Assembly: GCA_030760725.1 (NCBI GenBank) | Contig: JASWHV010000003.1 | Location: forward strand, 115,166,153 to 115,230,152 | Source of the DNA: Neostapfia colusana | Taxonomy: Eukaryota > Streptophyta > Magnoliopsida > Poales > Poaceae | Direction of reading: 5' to 3' | Length of the DNA stretch: 64,000 nucleotides | Shown here: piece after piece, positions 12,621 to 24,066 of the stretch | How positions within the stretch are numbered: the stretch's first letter is position 1 | Layout of the letters: each line of letters begins with the position of its first letter | Notes under the pieces: model-generated | What the model was told of the DNA's origin: nothing | Seen by the model: only the letters and a program-made list of their open reading frames with translations | Database searches by the model: none | Translations under genes and position numbers: made by a program

Positions 12621-13485
12621 AAGAATCTCGTCCGGAGATTCCAAAAGAAATGCAAAGTGGGAAAACTTTACCGGTATACGATGATAGCAAGTCCGGATAA
12701 TTAGTTCGTAGATATTCCTCGCTTTCCCATGTCGCCTCATCAGCGGTATGGTTACTCCACAAGATCTTGTAGAACCATAAAGCCCGGTTTCTTGTGGCGC
12801 AAGTCTTTTCATCGATAATCCAGATTGGATATTCTGCGTATGTGAGGTCCGGTTGAAGAACTTCTATGTCTTCTGTGCGGATTTCAGCCGAGGGTTTGAG
12901 GCACTTCCTCAGCTGAGTGATGTGGAAGACATTGTGAATTCCTGCAAGCGACGCCGGTAATTCCAGACGATAGGCCACGGGTCCGTTTTTCGATGACGAC
13001 AAACGGACCGATGAATCGCGGCGCATGTTTGCCCTTCACTCCGAAACGATGAACTCCATTCATCGGCGACACACGGATATAAACATGGTCCCCGATGTCA
13101 AAGTGGAGAGGACGGCATCTCTTATCCGCATAGCTCTTCTGACGAGATTGAGCAGCCTTGAGATTGGCTTGTATTATCCACACTCGTTCTTCAGCCTAAT
13201 TCACAAGTCCAATGCCGTAGATAACTCGCTCGCCGGACTCGCACCAGTTCAGAGGTGTGCGGCATTTCCGGCCGTAGAGAGGTTCATACGGCGCCATCTT
13301 GATGCTAGATTGATAGCCATTGTTGTAAGAAAACTCCGGCAACGGCAAATGATCATCCCAATTTTTGCCGTGGTGGATGACACAAGCGCGTAGCATGTCT
13401 TCAAGCACTTGATCACCCGTTCAGTTTTACCGACGGTCTGCGGGTGATATGCGGAGCTTCGGATCAGTTTGGTCCCCAATGACAC
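12616..13485 (-). pseudogene. pol: Element B integrase C-terminus and chromodomain
   Basis: Fragments in different frames. 13249-13485 and 13196-13408 cover the end of the catalytic core: a HPQT-type stretch with the third catalytic acid Glu in VGKTERVIK (the usual Asp of TDG is Val), then LPEFSYNNGYQSS and LYGRKCRTPL. 12884-13183 holds the C-terminal basic part (RQKSYADKRCRPL, VYIRVSPMNGVHRF). 12616-13026 holds RLELPASLAGIHNVFHI, then the chromodomain (YAEYPIWIIDEKTCATRN, ILWSNHTADEATWESEEYL). Overlap of the frames shows at least three frameshifts. The reading ends inside the PPT region. Confidence 0.88.
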
Positions 13486-13497
13486 GTGCAGCTGTTC

Positions 13498-14520
13498 TCA
13501 AAACCGAGCGATGAACAGCGCACCGTGATCTGTAATAATGGAGCGGGGAACACCGTGCAAGTACAAGATCCTTGCAATATAGAGCTCCTCATATTTCCTG
13601 ACCACGTAACCCGTATGTACGGGAATAAAATGTGCCGACTTGGTTAGTTGATCGACTATCACCCAAATCGAATCATGCTTGTGAGATGTGAGAGGTAACC
13701 CAACTATGAAGTCCATGCTGATATCCTCCCACTTCCACGCCGGGATGTTCAAGGGTTGCATCTGTCCGGCTTTACGTATATGGTCGGCTTTCACCCGCTG
13801 ACATGTATCACATCCGGATGCGTACTTCGTGATTTCTCTTTTCATCCGTGTCCACTGAAACCTGGTTTTCAGATCTTGGTACATCTTGTTGCTTCCCGGA
13901 TGAATAGAATACTTGGACAAATGAGCTTCATCCAAGATTTTCATCCGAAGCTTCATGTCACGGGGCACCACTATACGGTCTTTAAACCATAGAGTACCGT
14001 GTTCATCCCTTCGGAAGCATTTCATTTCGCCATTCTTCATTCTTCTCCTGATGTGTGACATTCCCATGTCTTCCTTCTGAGCTTCCATAATCTCCTCTCG
14101 TATGGTAGGGACGAGAGCAAGATTATATAATGCGCCATATGGAACCAAGTACAGACTTGGCTCCTCCTCTTCAAGTGGGGTGATGCACAGATTCTGGACA
14201 TGAGATTTGTGGCTTAAGGCGTCAGCAACCACATTTGCCTTTCCAGGATTGTAGTGAATCTCGATCTCATAGTCTTTGATCAGTTCTAGCCATCTTCGTT
14301 GCCGCATATTCAACTCCGTTTGAGTAAATATATATTTCAGACTCTTGTGGTCGGTGTATAGGTGCACTAAGTTCCCAAGTAGATAGTGCCTCCACATTTT
14401 CAAGGCCAACACCACAGCAGCAAGCTCAAGATCATGAGTCGGGTAGTGCTGCTCGTGGTTACAAAGTTGATGTGAACCATAGGCAACCACTCTTCCTCCT
14501 TGCATCAATACACAGCCAAG
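13498..14520 (-). pseudogene. pol: Element B RNase H and integrase N-terminal part
   Basis: One 336-residue open frame, the longest surviving piece of B's pol. RNase H occupies roughly residues 1-110 (VAYGSHQL, THDLELAAVVLALKMWRHYL, YTDHKSLKYI, PGKANVVADALS). The integrase HHCC zinc finger follows (HPGSNKMYQDL, then CDTCQRVKADH), then the catalytic core with the first Asp in SMDFIVGLP and the second in ITDHGALF. The family usually has SDRGxxF in the second motif, so the DHG is unusual. The reading stops at 13498, where the next fragment takes over in another frame. Confidence 0.88.
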
Positions 14521-15300
14521 CCCGATACCAGATGCATCACAATATACGTCGAAGGGCTAGGTCGTATCTGGTTGAGCTAACACCGGGGCTGTTGTAAGAT
14601 GCTTCACCAATGCTTGGAAAGCTCCGTCACAAGAGGAGTTCCAAACATATTGATCCCTTTCTTCAACAGTTCAGTCATCGGCTTAGCAAGCTTGGAGAAG
14701 TTCGGTATGAATCTCTGATAATATCCTGGTAGCCCGACAAAACTCCTGACTTCATGGACTGATGTGGGGGACTTCCATTTCAGCACTTGTTCAATTTTGC
14801 TTGGATCAACTGCAATGCCTTATGCAGAAATAATATGACCAAGAAATGGCACTTGGCTGATCCAAAACTCGCACTTGCTGAACTTGGCATAAAGCTTTTC
14901 GTGTCGCAATCGTTGGAGCACAATATGCAGATGTTCAGCGTGCTCTTCTTCAGACTTGGAGTAAACCAAGATGTCATCGATAAACACCACCCCGAACTTG
15001 TCCAAATCCGGCATGAACACAGAGTTCATGAGATACATGAAATGTGCCGGGGCGTTGGTGAGACCAAAAGACATGACGAGGTATTCATACAGCCCATATC
15101 TCGTCGAGAAGGCCGTCTTCAGAATATCCTCCGCTCAGATCTTGATTTGGTGATATCCGGAGCGAAGATCCATCTGTGAAAATACACTCGCACCCACATG
15201 TTGATCGAAGAGAATATCGATGCGGGCAGTGGATATTTATTCTTGATGGTGACGGTGTTAAGAGGTCGGTAGTCCACACACAACCTCAAGGTTTCATCCT
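14521..15300 (-). pseudogene. pol: Element B reverse transcriptase
   Basis: RT copies element RNA into DNA. Pieces at 15085-15279, 14820-15074 and 14604-14786 carry RT palm and thumb motifs: MSFGLTNAPAHFMYLMN, catalytic FIDD at 14973-14984 (intact), FSKCEFW, FLGHIISA, then FVGLPGYYQRFIPNFSKLAKP leading into RNase H. Each piece is in a different frame or ends at a stop. Plus-strand ORFs over the same stretch are shadows. Confidence 0.85.
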
Positions 15301-15770
15301 TCTTTTCACAACAGCGCCGAGCATCCCCATGGCGAGGAACTCGGTCAAATGAAACCCTTCTTCATTAAATCATTGAGCTGCTCCTTCAATTCAGCTAGCT
15401 CATTTGGAGCCATCTTATACGGTCTCCGTGATATTGGTGTCGTCCCTGGTACAAGTTCGATCTTGAACTCGACATCCCTTTTGGGTGGCATGCCCGGGAG
15501 ATCATACGGAAAGACATCCGGATATTCACGGAACACACGAATATCCTCAAGTTTTATGGCTTCCGTGTTATATGTGGATGGAGCTTCTTGAACCAAGCGG
15601 TCAAGAATAAGAACATGTGGTTCATGAAGTGGAGAATTTAAATGAACCACACGTGGAATGATGTGAAGAACAGCACCATGGCGATGTAGCCATGACATTC
15701 CTAAAATGACATCGATTTTTTGACTCTATAACATGATTACAGAAGTCGGGTATAGATTCCCACCATTCAA
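15301..15770 (-). pseudogene. pol: Element B protease end and RT start
   Basis: The open frame at 15345-15698 reads MSWLHRHGAVLH (end of the protease fold), the linker EYPDVFPYDLPGMPPKRDVEF, then the RT start (RRPYKMAPNELAELKEQL). Upstream, homology with A's protease continues only to about 15770 and then ends. The catalytic DSGA motif, present in A near 50245, is missing here, as is all of gag. Confidence 0.82.
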
Positions 15771-17034
15771 ATGATAAGCACATGTGATTACTTCATCCAG
15801 TCTATACAATAGTAGTGCGAGAATGGAACAATTAATACGCATAACATTCACACATATGGATAAAGTATAAACATTGTACAACATATACATCCCTGGACCA
15901 TGTCACACGATCGAGTTCCAAAGAAATGAACTTTATGGATTAAAAGTTCATTTCGAACATCGTGGGTCAACACGGGATGTTAAGTGTGTTAGCATGCGTA
16001 AATCCTCGCTATCGTACAACACCCAAACATGTCCTCGCTCGAAGTGGTATGTTGAATGCATAAAACTTTTCGACTCCATTCACTGTTTTACAACAGCCGC
16101 TGGATATCGAAAAGTGAAACCAAGTGTTTTGATTGAAAAACTTCAACATGGTGTTCTCTGTCCAGCTTCTGGTCCAGCAGACCAGTTGCAAGAATTTAAC
16201 TGTTTTTGACACCTTGGATGCAAAATCTGGACTAGAGTTCAACAACAAAATTGTAGTAGACTCAAAAAGGAATCCTGATTGTATTTATTTGCCTCCATGG
16301 CCTTCCTAGTTTATGAGTTATGATTTTTACAAGTTGACAGAATTTTCTCAGGAATTTTAACAGCACCTCTTTTGCAAGTGGCTGTTTTGTTAGCAAAATT
16401 CCATCATATTTTGCCCTCAATCTAGGAAAACACTGAACTACAAAGTTGTAGCACATTTCCTATACTTTCCAACGATGTCTTACTTGACCCTGAGAATTTT
16501 TTCTACAGAAAGTTGTGGTCGAAATACAGAAAATTCCAGAGAGCATTTTGGTCTGCCTTGTTTCTGGACAGTGCCTACTCATCTGAGATTTTCATCAACA
16601 TGGAGGGAGATTTTGTACTGGAGTTCTACAGAAAAGCTGTAGAAGACTTCAAAAAATTTCCAGAATGGTATCCCACACCCCCATTGGTTCAACTAATCCT
16701 ATGTTATAGCCTGTTTAAGTTCAGCAAAGTTTCTGCCGAAAACAGGGGACGTTGTTCCTAAGTCTTTGAGATTGAATCTATACTCCCAATTGACTCTTAG
16801 TTCAATATGGGAGTTCAATAACACCTAAATGGAATCCTAAACTTCATTTTAACTCTTTTCTTTTAAAATATACTTTTATGCAACTAATACTCATCTCGGT
16901 ACTACGTTTCCTCACCAAAGAAAAATCCTAAGCCAGTATTCCGGCATATACGTGTCAAATGGTGGAACTAAAGACGTCACTCACAAAAAGTTTCTACACA
17001 TCATGCACTAACATGGTTAATGTACCTGCAGAAA
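15771..17034 (-). other. Element B leader, 3' part (gag deleted)
   Basis: No gene is recognisable. It aligns by eye with A's untranslated leader: ATCCCACACCCCCATTGGTT near 16670 against ATCCCACATCTCCATTGGTT near 52448, and GAAAAATCCTAA at 16920 against 52698. This leader sequence directly follows the protease fragment, so the gag gene and the protease active site (roughly 1.5 kb in A) have been deleted from B. The last bases before C are the AGAAA target sequence. Confidence 0.75.
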
Positions 17035-20000
17035 TGTAACACCCCAACATGTAGCAAATACAAATTTAAACAAAGTGGACGTGATGCATGTTGGAGAAAA
17101 ATTCTAATCCAAACCAGAATTCAAATTTGAAGCAAAAACAGAATAGAAAAGGAAAAAGAAAAAGGGGGCACTGGGCCGAAACCACCGCAGCAGCCCCAAC
17201 CAGCCCAGAGGCCCGCGGCTTTTTCCCCTCTCTTCCTCTCACTGTCACGCAGGTCCTGGCTGTCAGCTTCGTCCCCTCCAACCGCCTCCCCCCTCTTCCC
17301 GCGCCGGTCGCGCCCCCCACTTCCGAAACCACCACAGGCACCCATGATCTCCGGCCCACTCGGTTCCAGCACGACGCCAACTGACCCCCGCCACCTCCTC
17401 GTCCATTTAAACGCCAAAGAACCTCTCCATTCTTCCCCCGCCCACTCAACTTTTTTCTCCGGTGAGAACCGAAGTCCACACCGCCATTTCTTCCGAATTC
17501 CTCCCGATTTTGCCGATATAACAAGCGTGTCTTGTTCCACCGCCATGGGGGAGGCTTGCAGGTGAAAGAAACACCGCGTGTTGCGCTCTAGCCGCTGCTG
17601 CGACGAGCACCGAGAGCCATTGCTGGACTTCGTCGCCGCCGACCGACTTCCAGGGCCTCCGAGCTTGAGAAAACCACCGAGGTGAGGCCCCCTACTCCCC
17701 CTCCTTCGAATTGTGCAGAGAAAGCTGTAGTCTAGGGCCGGTAGACGAGTTTTCGTGAAATATCGGTGAGTCCGCCGCCTCCCGCCGCCGGGCAGCGCCG
17801 CCCGCACACGGCCAGGGCGACGTGGCCCTCTGTGCCCCATCCGTCTTAAATCATGCGGTCCCGAATAGATTCACCCGGCTCCCCTTCACGTTATTATCTC
17901 AGCCATCCATTTAAAATCCAACGGCCCACATCAGTCCCGCATTATAAAGGCCGGGAATCTTACGCGCTACCCCCTGGATTTGTGAGAAAAGAATAGCTAG
18001 CCCCCGGAGTCTTCTGATCTAGCCCCTGGACTCTCTGAAATTTATGTAAATGCATTTAAAAATCAGTTTTAGCCCCTGGACTTAATAAAAATTAGGAAAA
18101 CCCCTCTGTTTTGCACACTTAGACCCCTGAAAATTTAGAAAATAAGAAATTGGACCCAACTGCATTGTGGATTTGCACATCAGCCCCTGAGGAGTATCAA
18201 TTTCAGGAAATTGAACATGTGAATAGAATTTAAATTCAAATAAGTAATGCAAATACTTGTGCAATTATAATTTAAATCTTTCTAGCACCTGGAAAATGGT
18301 TAGAATGAATTGAGGACTGATTTTAGGCTGCAAGAAAATCTGACTAAGGGTTATTTATTTTTATTATTGCTAAAAATTCATTTTTAGGCTGAAATAATTC
18401 TGAAAAATAGGTAAAAATATGTTTAAATTGATCCCATCAGATAGGAAGCCAAAGGATATTTTGTTGGGAAATTTAGATCAGAATATATTCTGTGTAGGTA
18501 ATATATTTTGCTGTTTTAGTATTGAAGTTCACTTTTAGGTATAGAAAATAAATCTGAAAATATAGAAAATAGGTATACATAATTAGAAAATGCCAAATGA
18601 GGTCCCCAAATCCAAAACTTCAAGTTAAAACTGTGTAGGAGATCTGAAAACCAATTTTGAGTTGGAATTCACATTTCATGCAACTTTTTGTAGCTAAGAA
18701 GTGAAGTATCTAATATAGAAAATTAGTAATGTCTGAAATTCACATGTAGTGTGCAGTTAGAGATCTGAATACCAAGTTAGAAATAATATATATGTTTAAA
18801 AGTGCATGCATGCATAGAAGTCACCTAACTAGGGTGAACACCAAACTTAAATATGTGTATGACTTTCATGTGTATGTATGCGTGGATGATTTCTTATGGA
18901 ATGTTGTTTTCTTTGGCTATGTGTGTGTTGGCATGAGTAGAACCGCCCCAGAGCCGGTTCTCACCTTCCAAGACCAAGACTTTCAATTCCCGGAGCAGCA
19001 GGAAGAAGGCAAGTCTCCTTGACCACTTTGATCCTATACTAGGATGTATAGTTAGAATTTAATTGCATTGTCAATTTGGAATATGATACCCATGCTAGGA
19101 ATTTTCCCTAGATTTTCATTATCTTGCTTCCTTGTAGCCTGGGTTGGGAGTTATTTTATTATGTCAATCATTTACACTACTCATGCTTTGCCATGCTTAG
19201 AATGGGATAAATGGGATATGAGATCATCACCTTGATTACTTTACCTTTGAATGGATTATTATGAATTATGTAGAGGTAGGGATCTAGGCAAGTTGGATGC
19301 TTTGGTTGGTGCTGTGTGCAGGAGACATGGGTTTGTGTTTAGTGCTTGCCTGGATCCTAAGGACCGGTTCATGGAGCATGTAACCTAGCTTTATAGTGCC
19401 AACCACATGCTCAGATGGGGCAGCTTGGCCAATTAATTAGGTGCATCTCCGGCGTAGTATGGGTGTTTGGATGGTGCGGGGAATAGGTGTCAGCTGGACT
19501 ACCATATGAACCGCAAGGCTCAAGAGGGGGCCACTGCAGTGGGGGTTGGAGCCTCCTGGATGCTGTTCGGGGTGAAAGCTCAGTGGGCCCACACTCGTCG
19601 GGAATCCCTTTGTAAATGCCTTGATCTCCTGGCTACACACCTCGGAAGTGTGAACGTGGTTCGCGGCCACTGGCATACTGGAGGTTTTTCTAGTCCACCC
19701 GACAACGGGGGATGAAATCACTACATGTGGGTACAGTGGTGCAAACTCTGCAGAGTCAAAAACTGTCATGACAGCCATGCTCACGGTCAAGAGCGGCTTG
19801 GACTTATTCAAGATTATAGGATTATGAATTGGGAAGTTGAGGATGTTAAGCAGGGAGCTTAACAATGGAAATGAAGTTATGGTTACTCGATATTGATGAT
19901 GGTGGGTTAGGGGATTGGGACCATTTCATTCATATAGTAGTGTAGGTACTTAATAAGCTAAGGTGATAGGGACTAATTGCGTAGTGTTTTAACCATGAGT

Positions 20001-20409
20001 TCAACCTTTCCTTGCTCTAGCCATGCATGACATAACATTCCCACACTTGCTGAGTACCAACGGTACTCAAGCCTGCTTTCCTGTTGGTTTTAAATTGCTG
20101 CTCAGGCAAAGGGAATGACGTGGTGTACAACGACCAAGACTTCGGACCCGAAGAAGGATTTTAGGTTCACGGAGTCCCCCGGGCAACGCCTGTGATGGAG
20201 CCCAAAAGACTTATCTTCCGCTGTTGGTTTATTTATATGTTGTAAACATATTATCGTCCATCGAGACGTTATGTAAGACTTATTTATATTCAAACACTTG
20301 GCTTGTAATATAATGATGCTTCACTATTTGTCATCACATGTACGAGAAAGTGATCCTAGCATACATGTGGGAGTCACTCGGGTGTTCCGCGGAACAACCG
20401 GGTGTGACA
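17035..20409 (+). repeat. Element C 5' LTR
   Basis: Runs from TGTAACACCCCAACATG to GGGTGTGACA. GC-rich at 17160-17860, AT-rich afterwards. About 17970-18190 holds a run of spaced GCCCCTGG-like words. It closely matches 26257-29640 throughout. ORFs in the GC-rich part, including a 239-residue antisense one at 17121-17840, are not preserved in the other LTR and are not called as genes. Confidence 0.93.
17942..17950 (+). promoter_or_regulatory. Candidate TATA box, C 5' LTR
   Basis: ATTATAAAGG in the sense of the element, about 910 bp into the LTR and kept identically in the other LTR near 27170. The downstream transcribed part would then be about 2.4 kb. Motif and conservation are the only evidence. 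Confidence 0.45.
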
Positions 20410-20413
20410 GAAG

Positions 20414-20426
20414 TGGTATCAGAGAT
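20414..20426 (+). other. Element C primer binding site (tRNA-Met)
   Basis: TGGTATCAGAGAT four bases after the LTR end. TGGTATCAGAG is complementary to the 3' end of initiator methionine tRNA, the usual primer for minus-strand synthesis in this lineage. About 200 bp of AT-rich leader follows before ORF0. Confidence 0.93.
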
Positions 20427-20633
20427 AGGTTGCCCGTAGGATCGTGGACCTAGGTAGAATAGACATATTTAAGGACCTTATGTTCTTAAAAACTATTTTA
20501 TAAAAGGTGTGGGGTAAAAGTGTTAATTAATGTTGTTTCTTTATTTTTTTGTTCATCTTGCCTCAACTTTTATTCAAAATACAGTATTTATTTAATTATT
20601 GTCTAACCTTATTTTAAATGTTTTATGTTTTAG

Positions 20634-21239
20634 ATGGTTCGCATGGTCCGCATCGCTCGCAAGTCCACCGGAGGGAGAGTTCCTATAGCTGCACTTGCCT
20701 TGAGGGAGGAGAACCGCCCGGTGACGTACCACTCCTACGGGTTGGTAGTGGGAGGCTTGTTGCGCCGTCTTTGGCGTATGCTCCACACCGCCGGCAACGT
20801 GGGCAAGCTAATCATCCACTACAGCTCCACCAAGACCATCCACGAAAAGCGTGAAGAATGGAGCTCAGAGATGAGGATCATCCACGACAATAAGCTGCTC
20901 AAGATCCACCGCTCTCCAGCTTGTCCGGCGACTCAGGCCGATGCTGAGAAGGATGTCACCTGGGAGGCCATCACCTGTCAGAGTTACATTAACCTTGGCC
21001 ACCTGGACAGGACTGAGTACATGTATGTCCTCCAGCGTGAGAGTGGCACCACGGAGTACAAGTACCCGCTGGTGCGACAGGGGACTTCTCATGATCACAT
21101 GGACATGTGCTTGGAGGATGCAGCTATGCTCAGCATTAGACTGCAAGAGTGCCAGCAGGAGCTTCAGGATGTCCGTGACATCCTGAAGGAGACTGAGGCG
21201 ATGCTTCGTGCCAGCTTGAGGGCGAGAGAGAGGAGATAG
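20634..21239 (+). CDS. ORF0: extra ORF upstream of gag in element C
   Basis: A 201-residue open frame with ATG at 20634, in a leader that usually holds no gene. The protein is basic at its N-terminus (MVRMVRIARKSTGGRVPIAA), has a middle part with no motif I recognise, and ends in a heptad-like, probably coiled-coil stretch (MLSIRLQECQQELQDVRDI, then LKETEAMLRASLRARERR). A frame shifted by one continues as codon-like sequence (TWTPDSPDRWANKRRRTSPP) to about 21351, so the original ORF may have been longer. As I recall, some rice Gypsy elements (RIRE3, RIRE8) carry an ORF of unknown function in this position. It is open while gag and pol are broken. I assign no function. Confidence 0.65.
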   Translation: MVRMVRIARKSTGGRVPIAALALREENRPVTYHSYGLVVGGLLRRLWRMLHTAGNVGKLIIHYSSTKTIHEKREEWSSEMRIIHDNKLLKIHRSPACPATQADAEKDVTWEAITCQSYINLGHLDRTEYMYVLQRESGTTEYKYPLVRQGTSHDHMDMCLEDAAMLSIRLQECQQELQDVRDILKETEAMLRASLRARERR

Positions 21240-21741
21240 AAATGAACTGTGTGTCACAGAGAATGACACATGGACTCCGGACTCCCCAGACCGCTGGGCG
21301 AACAAGCGTCGCCGCACTTCTCCACCAGCAGCTTCCCCACCTAGAGCGGGGTAAGAGGGCAGCCGCAATGATGAAGAAGACCCTGACGAGCCAGCTCAGT
21401 GATACGAGTCGTTTAGAGTCATTTCCCTTATTTCAGCATGTTAACGAGTAGTCGAGTCAAGAACCTATCTATTTGCTTGTTAATGTTTGGTGTGGAACGT
21501 GAGTTGTGGGAGCCACGGGCACTTGTCCACAACCTCGTCCTTATGTTTGCATTTGCTTTTGTGTGTGAAACCTTATGAATCAATAGTTGCATTTGTTTTC
21601 GTATGAGACATGGTGCCTAAAAATGTATGCGGGATTTTCTGAAATTGTCTAAATTTTAATGTCTCAAAAGTTTAAGTTCATACAAGCAATGTGGGAAATT
21701 AATTCATAATGATTAAGTTGACATTTGGTTAATCATAATAG
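21240..21741 (+). other. Spacer between ORF0 and gag in element C
   Basis: The first 110 bases may be a frameshifted end of ORF0. The rest (about 21350-21741) is AT-rich with no ORF or motif I recognise. Both the ORF0 and gag ATGs follow a T-rich or A/T-rich stretch ending in AG, which could serve as a splice acceptor, but no donor was identified. Confidence 0.5.
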
Positions 21742-22473
21742 ATGGCCGGAAGAGGAAGAGGTCATCGTGCCAACCCCAACAACAACAACAATGAGGCTGC
21801 CAATCATCCCGTTCCTGGATGGCAAGGCAGGGGTGGTCGCCGAGGAGGAGCTGATCCTATCTATCAAATGATCAACAACCAAAATCAGCTCATCCAGAAT
21901 TTGACTCAAGTGGTGGCCAACTTACATCAAGCTCCACCCCCACAGGCTGCACCACGTCAACCAAGGTTGAGTGAGTTTCTAGGAACTCAACCCCTGAAGT
22001 TTGCAAGTGCTGCTGAACCCCTAGAGGCAGATGATTGACTCAAGACCATTGAGAACAAGATGAGGATCATACAATGCCAAGGATATGAGAGGGTACTTTT
22101 TACCTCTCATCAATTGAATGTACCCGCTGCTGATTGGTGGACCGCTTACGTGGCAGCCCACCACGACCCCGAGAACATAACGTGGGAGGAGTTCAAGCGC
22201 AGCTTCCGCAACCACTACATACGAAGGGGAGAACTAAAGAACAAGAGAAAGGAGTTCCTTAGGCTGCAACAGGGCAACATGACGGTGAGGGAGTACCTCA
22301 CCAAGTTCACCCAACTTTCCCGTTATGCGCCACGGGACATTGAAACCGATGAGCAGAAACAGGACTGCTTTATGGAAGGGCTCACCATGGAGATGCAATG
22401 CGCAATGTCCTCCAATGAGTATGGAAGCTTCCAAAAGATGGTGGACAGGGCGTTTTTGTGGAAAGGAAGATGA
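21742..22473 (+). pseudogene. gag: Element C gag, N-terminal and core part
   Basis: Starts at ATG 21742 with an RG-rich, N-rich opening (MAGRGRGHRANPNNNNNEAA), then LSEFLGTQPLKFASAAEPLEADD, the usual entry to the plant Gypsy gag domain. A TGA at 22036-22038 replaces the expected Trp codon, and the same frame then continues with ADWWTAYVAAHHDPENITW, FLRLQQGNMTVREYLTKF and FMEGLTMEMQCAM. The frame ends at 22473 after a shift near 22460. The capsid function is lost to one stop and one or more frameshifts. Confidence 0.88.
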
Positions 22474-22897
22474 AAGCCTTGGAGAATGAACACAAGAGGA
22501 AGATGGGATGGTCACACCAAGCGTCAAGCAGCAACACACGTCCACGTCTTATGCAGCAACCTGCAGGGCAGATGAGCCGTGCTGTGGTACCCTACTCAGC
22601 ACCGAGAGGTTACAATCCAAACTTCAGGCCTCCATCAGCACCAGTACAGCCGCAGAGTAAGTTTATGCAGCAACCACGCCCCGCTTGCCGACCTCGACCA
22701 GCAGGACAAGGCCACAGAACCCACCCCAGGACAACAAGGGTCAGGCACCTAAGGTTGAGGTGCAATGCTTTAACTGCGGTGAAGTGGGGCACTACGCTCA
22801 CAAGTGCCCGAAGAAGAAGCCAATGCAGCCACAACAACAGAACATGATGCGGGGACGTGGACCTCATGACCATGGAAGAAGCACAGGAGGCACCTGA
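22458..22897 (+). pseudogene. gag: Element C gag C-terminal part with zinc knuckle
   Basis: Two frames. 22458 to about 22700 is a Q/P-rich linker (ASSSNTRPRLMQQPAGQM). 22685-22897 holds a complete CCHC knuckle at 22766-22807 (CFNCGEVGHYAHKC), which binds element RNA. Unlike A and D, all four zinc ligands are present. The frame ends in TGA just as the protease frame begins. Confidence 0.85.
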
Positions 22898-23390
22898 TGT
22901 GGTGATTGGTAAGTTCCCTGCAAAATTACACATTGCAACCATTTTGTTCGATTCTGGTGCTACCCACTCGTTCATTGTTCAAAGATTTGTTAAGAAGCAT
23001 TATATAGGAACAACACAAATGAATCATATATTAGCAGTGAACTCTCTAGGGGGAGAAGTAAGAACAAGACAAGTGTGCCCCAAAGTGAATCTAGACATTA
23101 ATTGGGTAGTATTTACTGCAAATCTCATAGTGATAAACTCGCAAGGGATAGATATTATTTTGGGTATGGATTGGTTAACCAAGCATAAAGGCATTATCCA
23201 TTGTCCGACAAGAACGGTGGAACTAACTCACACTAGTGGCACCAAAGTGAAATTCATAGCTGTCCAAGAACCTAGGAGGGACATTAAACTCAATCAAGTG
23301 GAAGCGGAATTGGAAGGGTCATCAAGTGGAGGGACATTAAACTCAATCAAGTGGAAGGGTCATCAAGGAATATCTGGATGTTTTCCCTGA
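22857..23390 (+). pseudogene. pol: Element C aspartic protease
   Basis: Carries ILFDSGATHSFI, the intact D-S-G-A active site, and the second conserved stretch IDIILGMDWLTKHKGII. It would cleave the Gag-Pol polyprotein. Near its end the 27-base unit beginning GGGACATTAAAC occurs twice (23278-23304 and 23331-23357). The reading frame for RT differs from this one from about 23359. Confidence 0.88.
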
Positions 23391-24066
23391 AGAGTTGCCA
23401 GGTATGCCCCCAGATCGTGAAGTGGAGTTTGCGATTGAACTAATGCCTGGAACCGGCCCGATATACAAGAGGCCTTACCGGATGGATTCCAAACAACTAG
23501 AAGAGCTCAAAGAACATATCCGGGAATTGACGGAGAAAGGGTATATTCGTCCTAGTTCCTCGCCATGGGGAGCTCCGGTGATATTTGTGCCCAAGAAGGA
23601 TGGAACTCAAAGGCTATGCGTAGACTATCGTTCGTTGAATGAGGTAACCATCAAGAACAAGTATCTGTTACCTCGCATTGAAGACTTATTTGATCAGTTG
23701 AGAGGAGCTTGTGTGTTCTCAAAAATTGATCTCAGATCGGGATATCACAAATTAAAGATAAGGCCAACCGACATTCCTAAAACAGCTTTCATATCTAGGT
23801 ACAGACTGTATGAATACACCGTCATGCCACTCGGGCTAACTAATGCCCTGGTGTACTTCATGTACCTCATGAACAAGGTATTCATGGAGTATTTGGACAA
23901 GTTTGTTGTGGTTTTCATTGATGACATTCTCGTCTTCTCCAAAGATGAGGAAGCACATGAAAAGCATCTAAGGCTGGTGTTGCAAAAATTGAGAGAGCAC
24001 CAACTATATGCCAAGCTAAGCAAATGTGAGTTTTGGCTGAAGAGAGTCCCCTTTTTGGACATATAA
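23359..24066 (+). pseudogene. pol: Element C reverse transcriptase
   Basis: Open through the fingers and palm: DREVEFAIELMPGTGPI, YIRPSSSPWGAPVIFVPKKD, LCVDYRSLNEVTIKN, FSKIDLRSGYHKLKI, MPLGLTNALVYFMYLMN, and catalytic FIDD at 23914-23925, all intact. The expected NAP after GLT reads NAL. The frame ends at 24066 in FLD-I where FLGHII is expected, and the thumb continues in another frame (HIISEGGISVDPAKI). Confidence 0.9.

Noticed and set aside
13025..13393. Plus-strand ORF of 122 residues
   Set aside because: Exact antisense shadow of B's integrase, whose minus-strand motifs are clear.
17121..17840. 239-residue antisense ORF in C's 5' LTR
   Set aside because: It lies in GC-rich LTR sequence, is R/G-rich by composition, has no domain, and is broken in the otherwise near-identical 3' LTR (26474-27034).
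20414..20426. Possible tRNA-Met gene fragment
   Set aside because: Only the tRNA 3'-end complement is present, next to an LTR end: a primer binding site.
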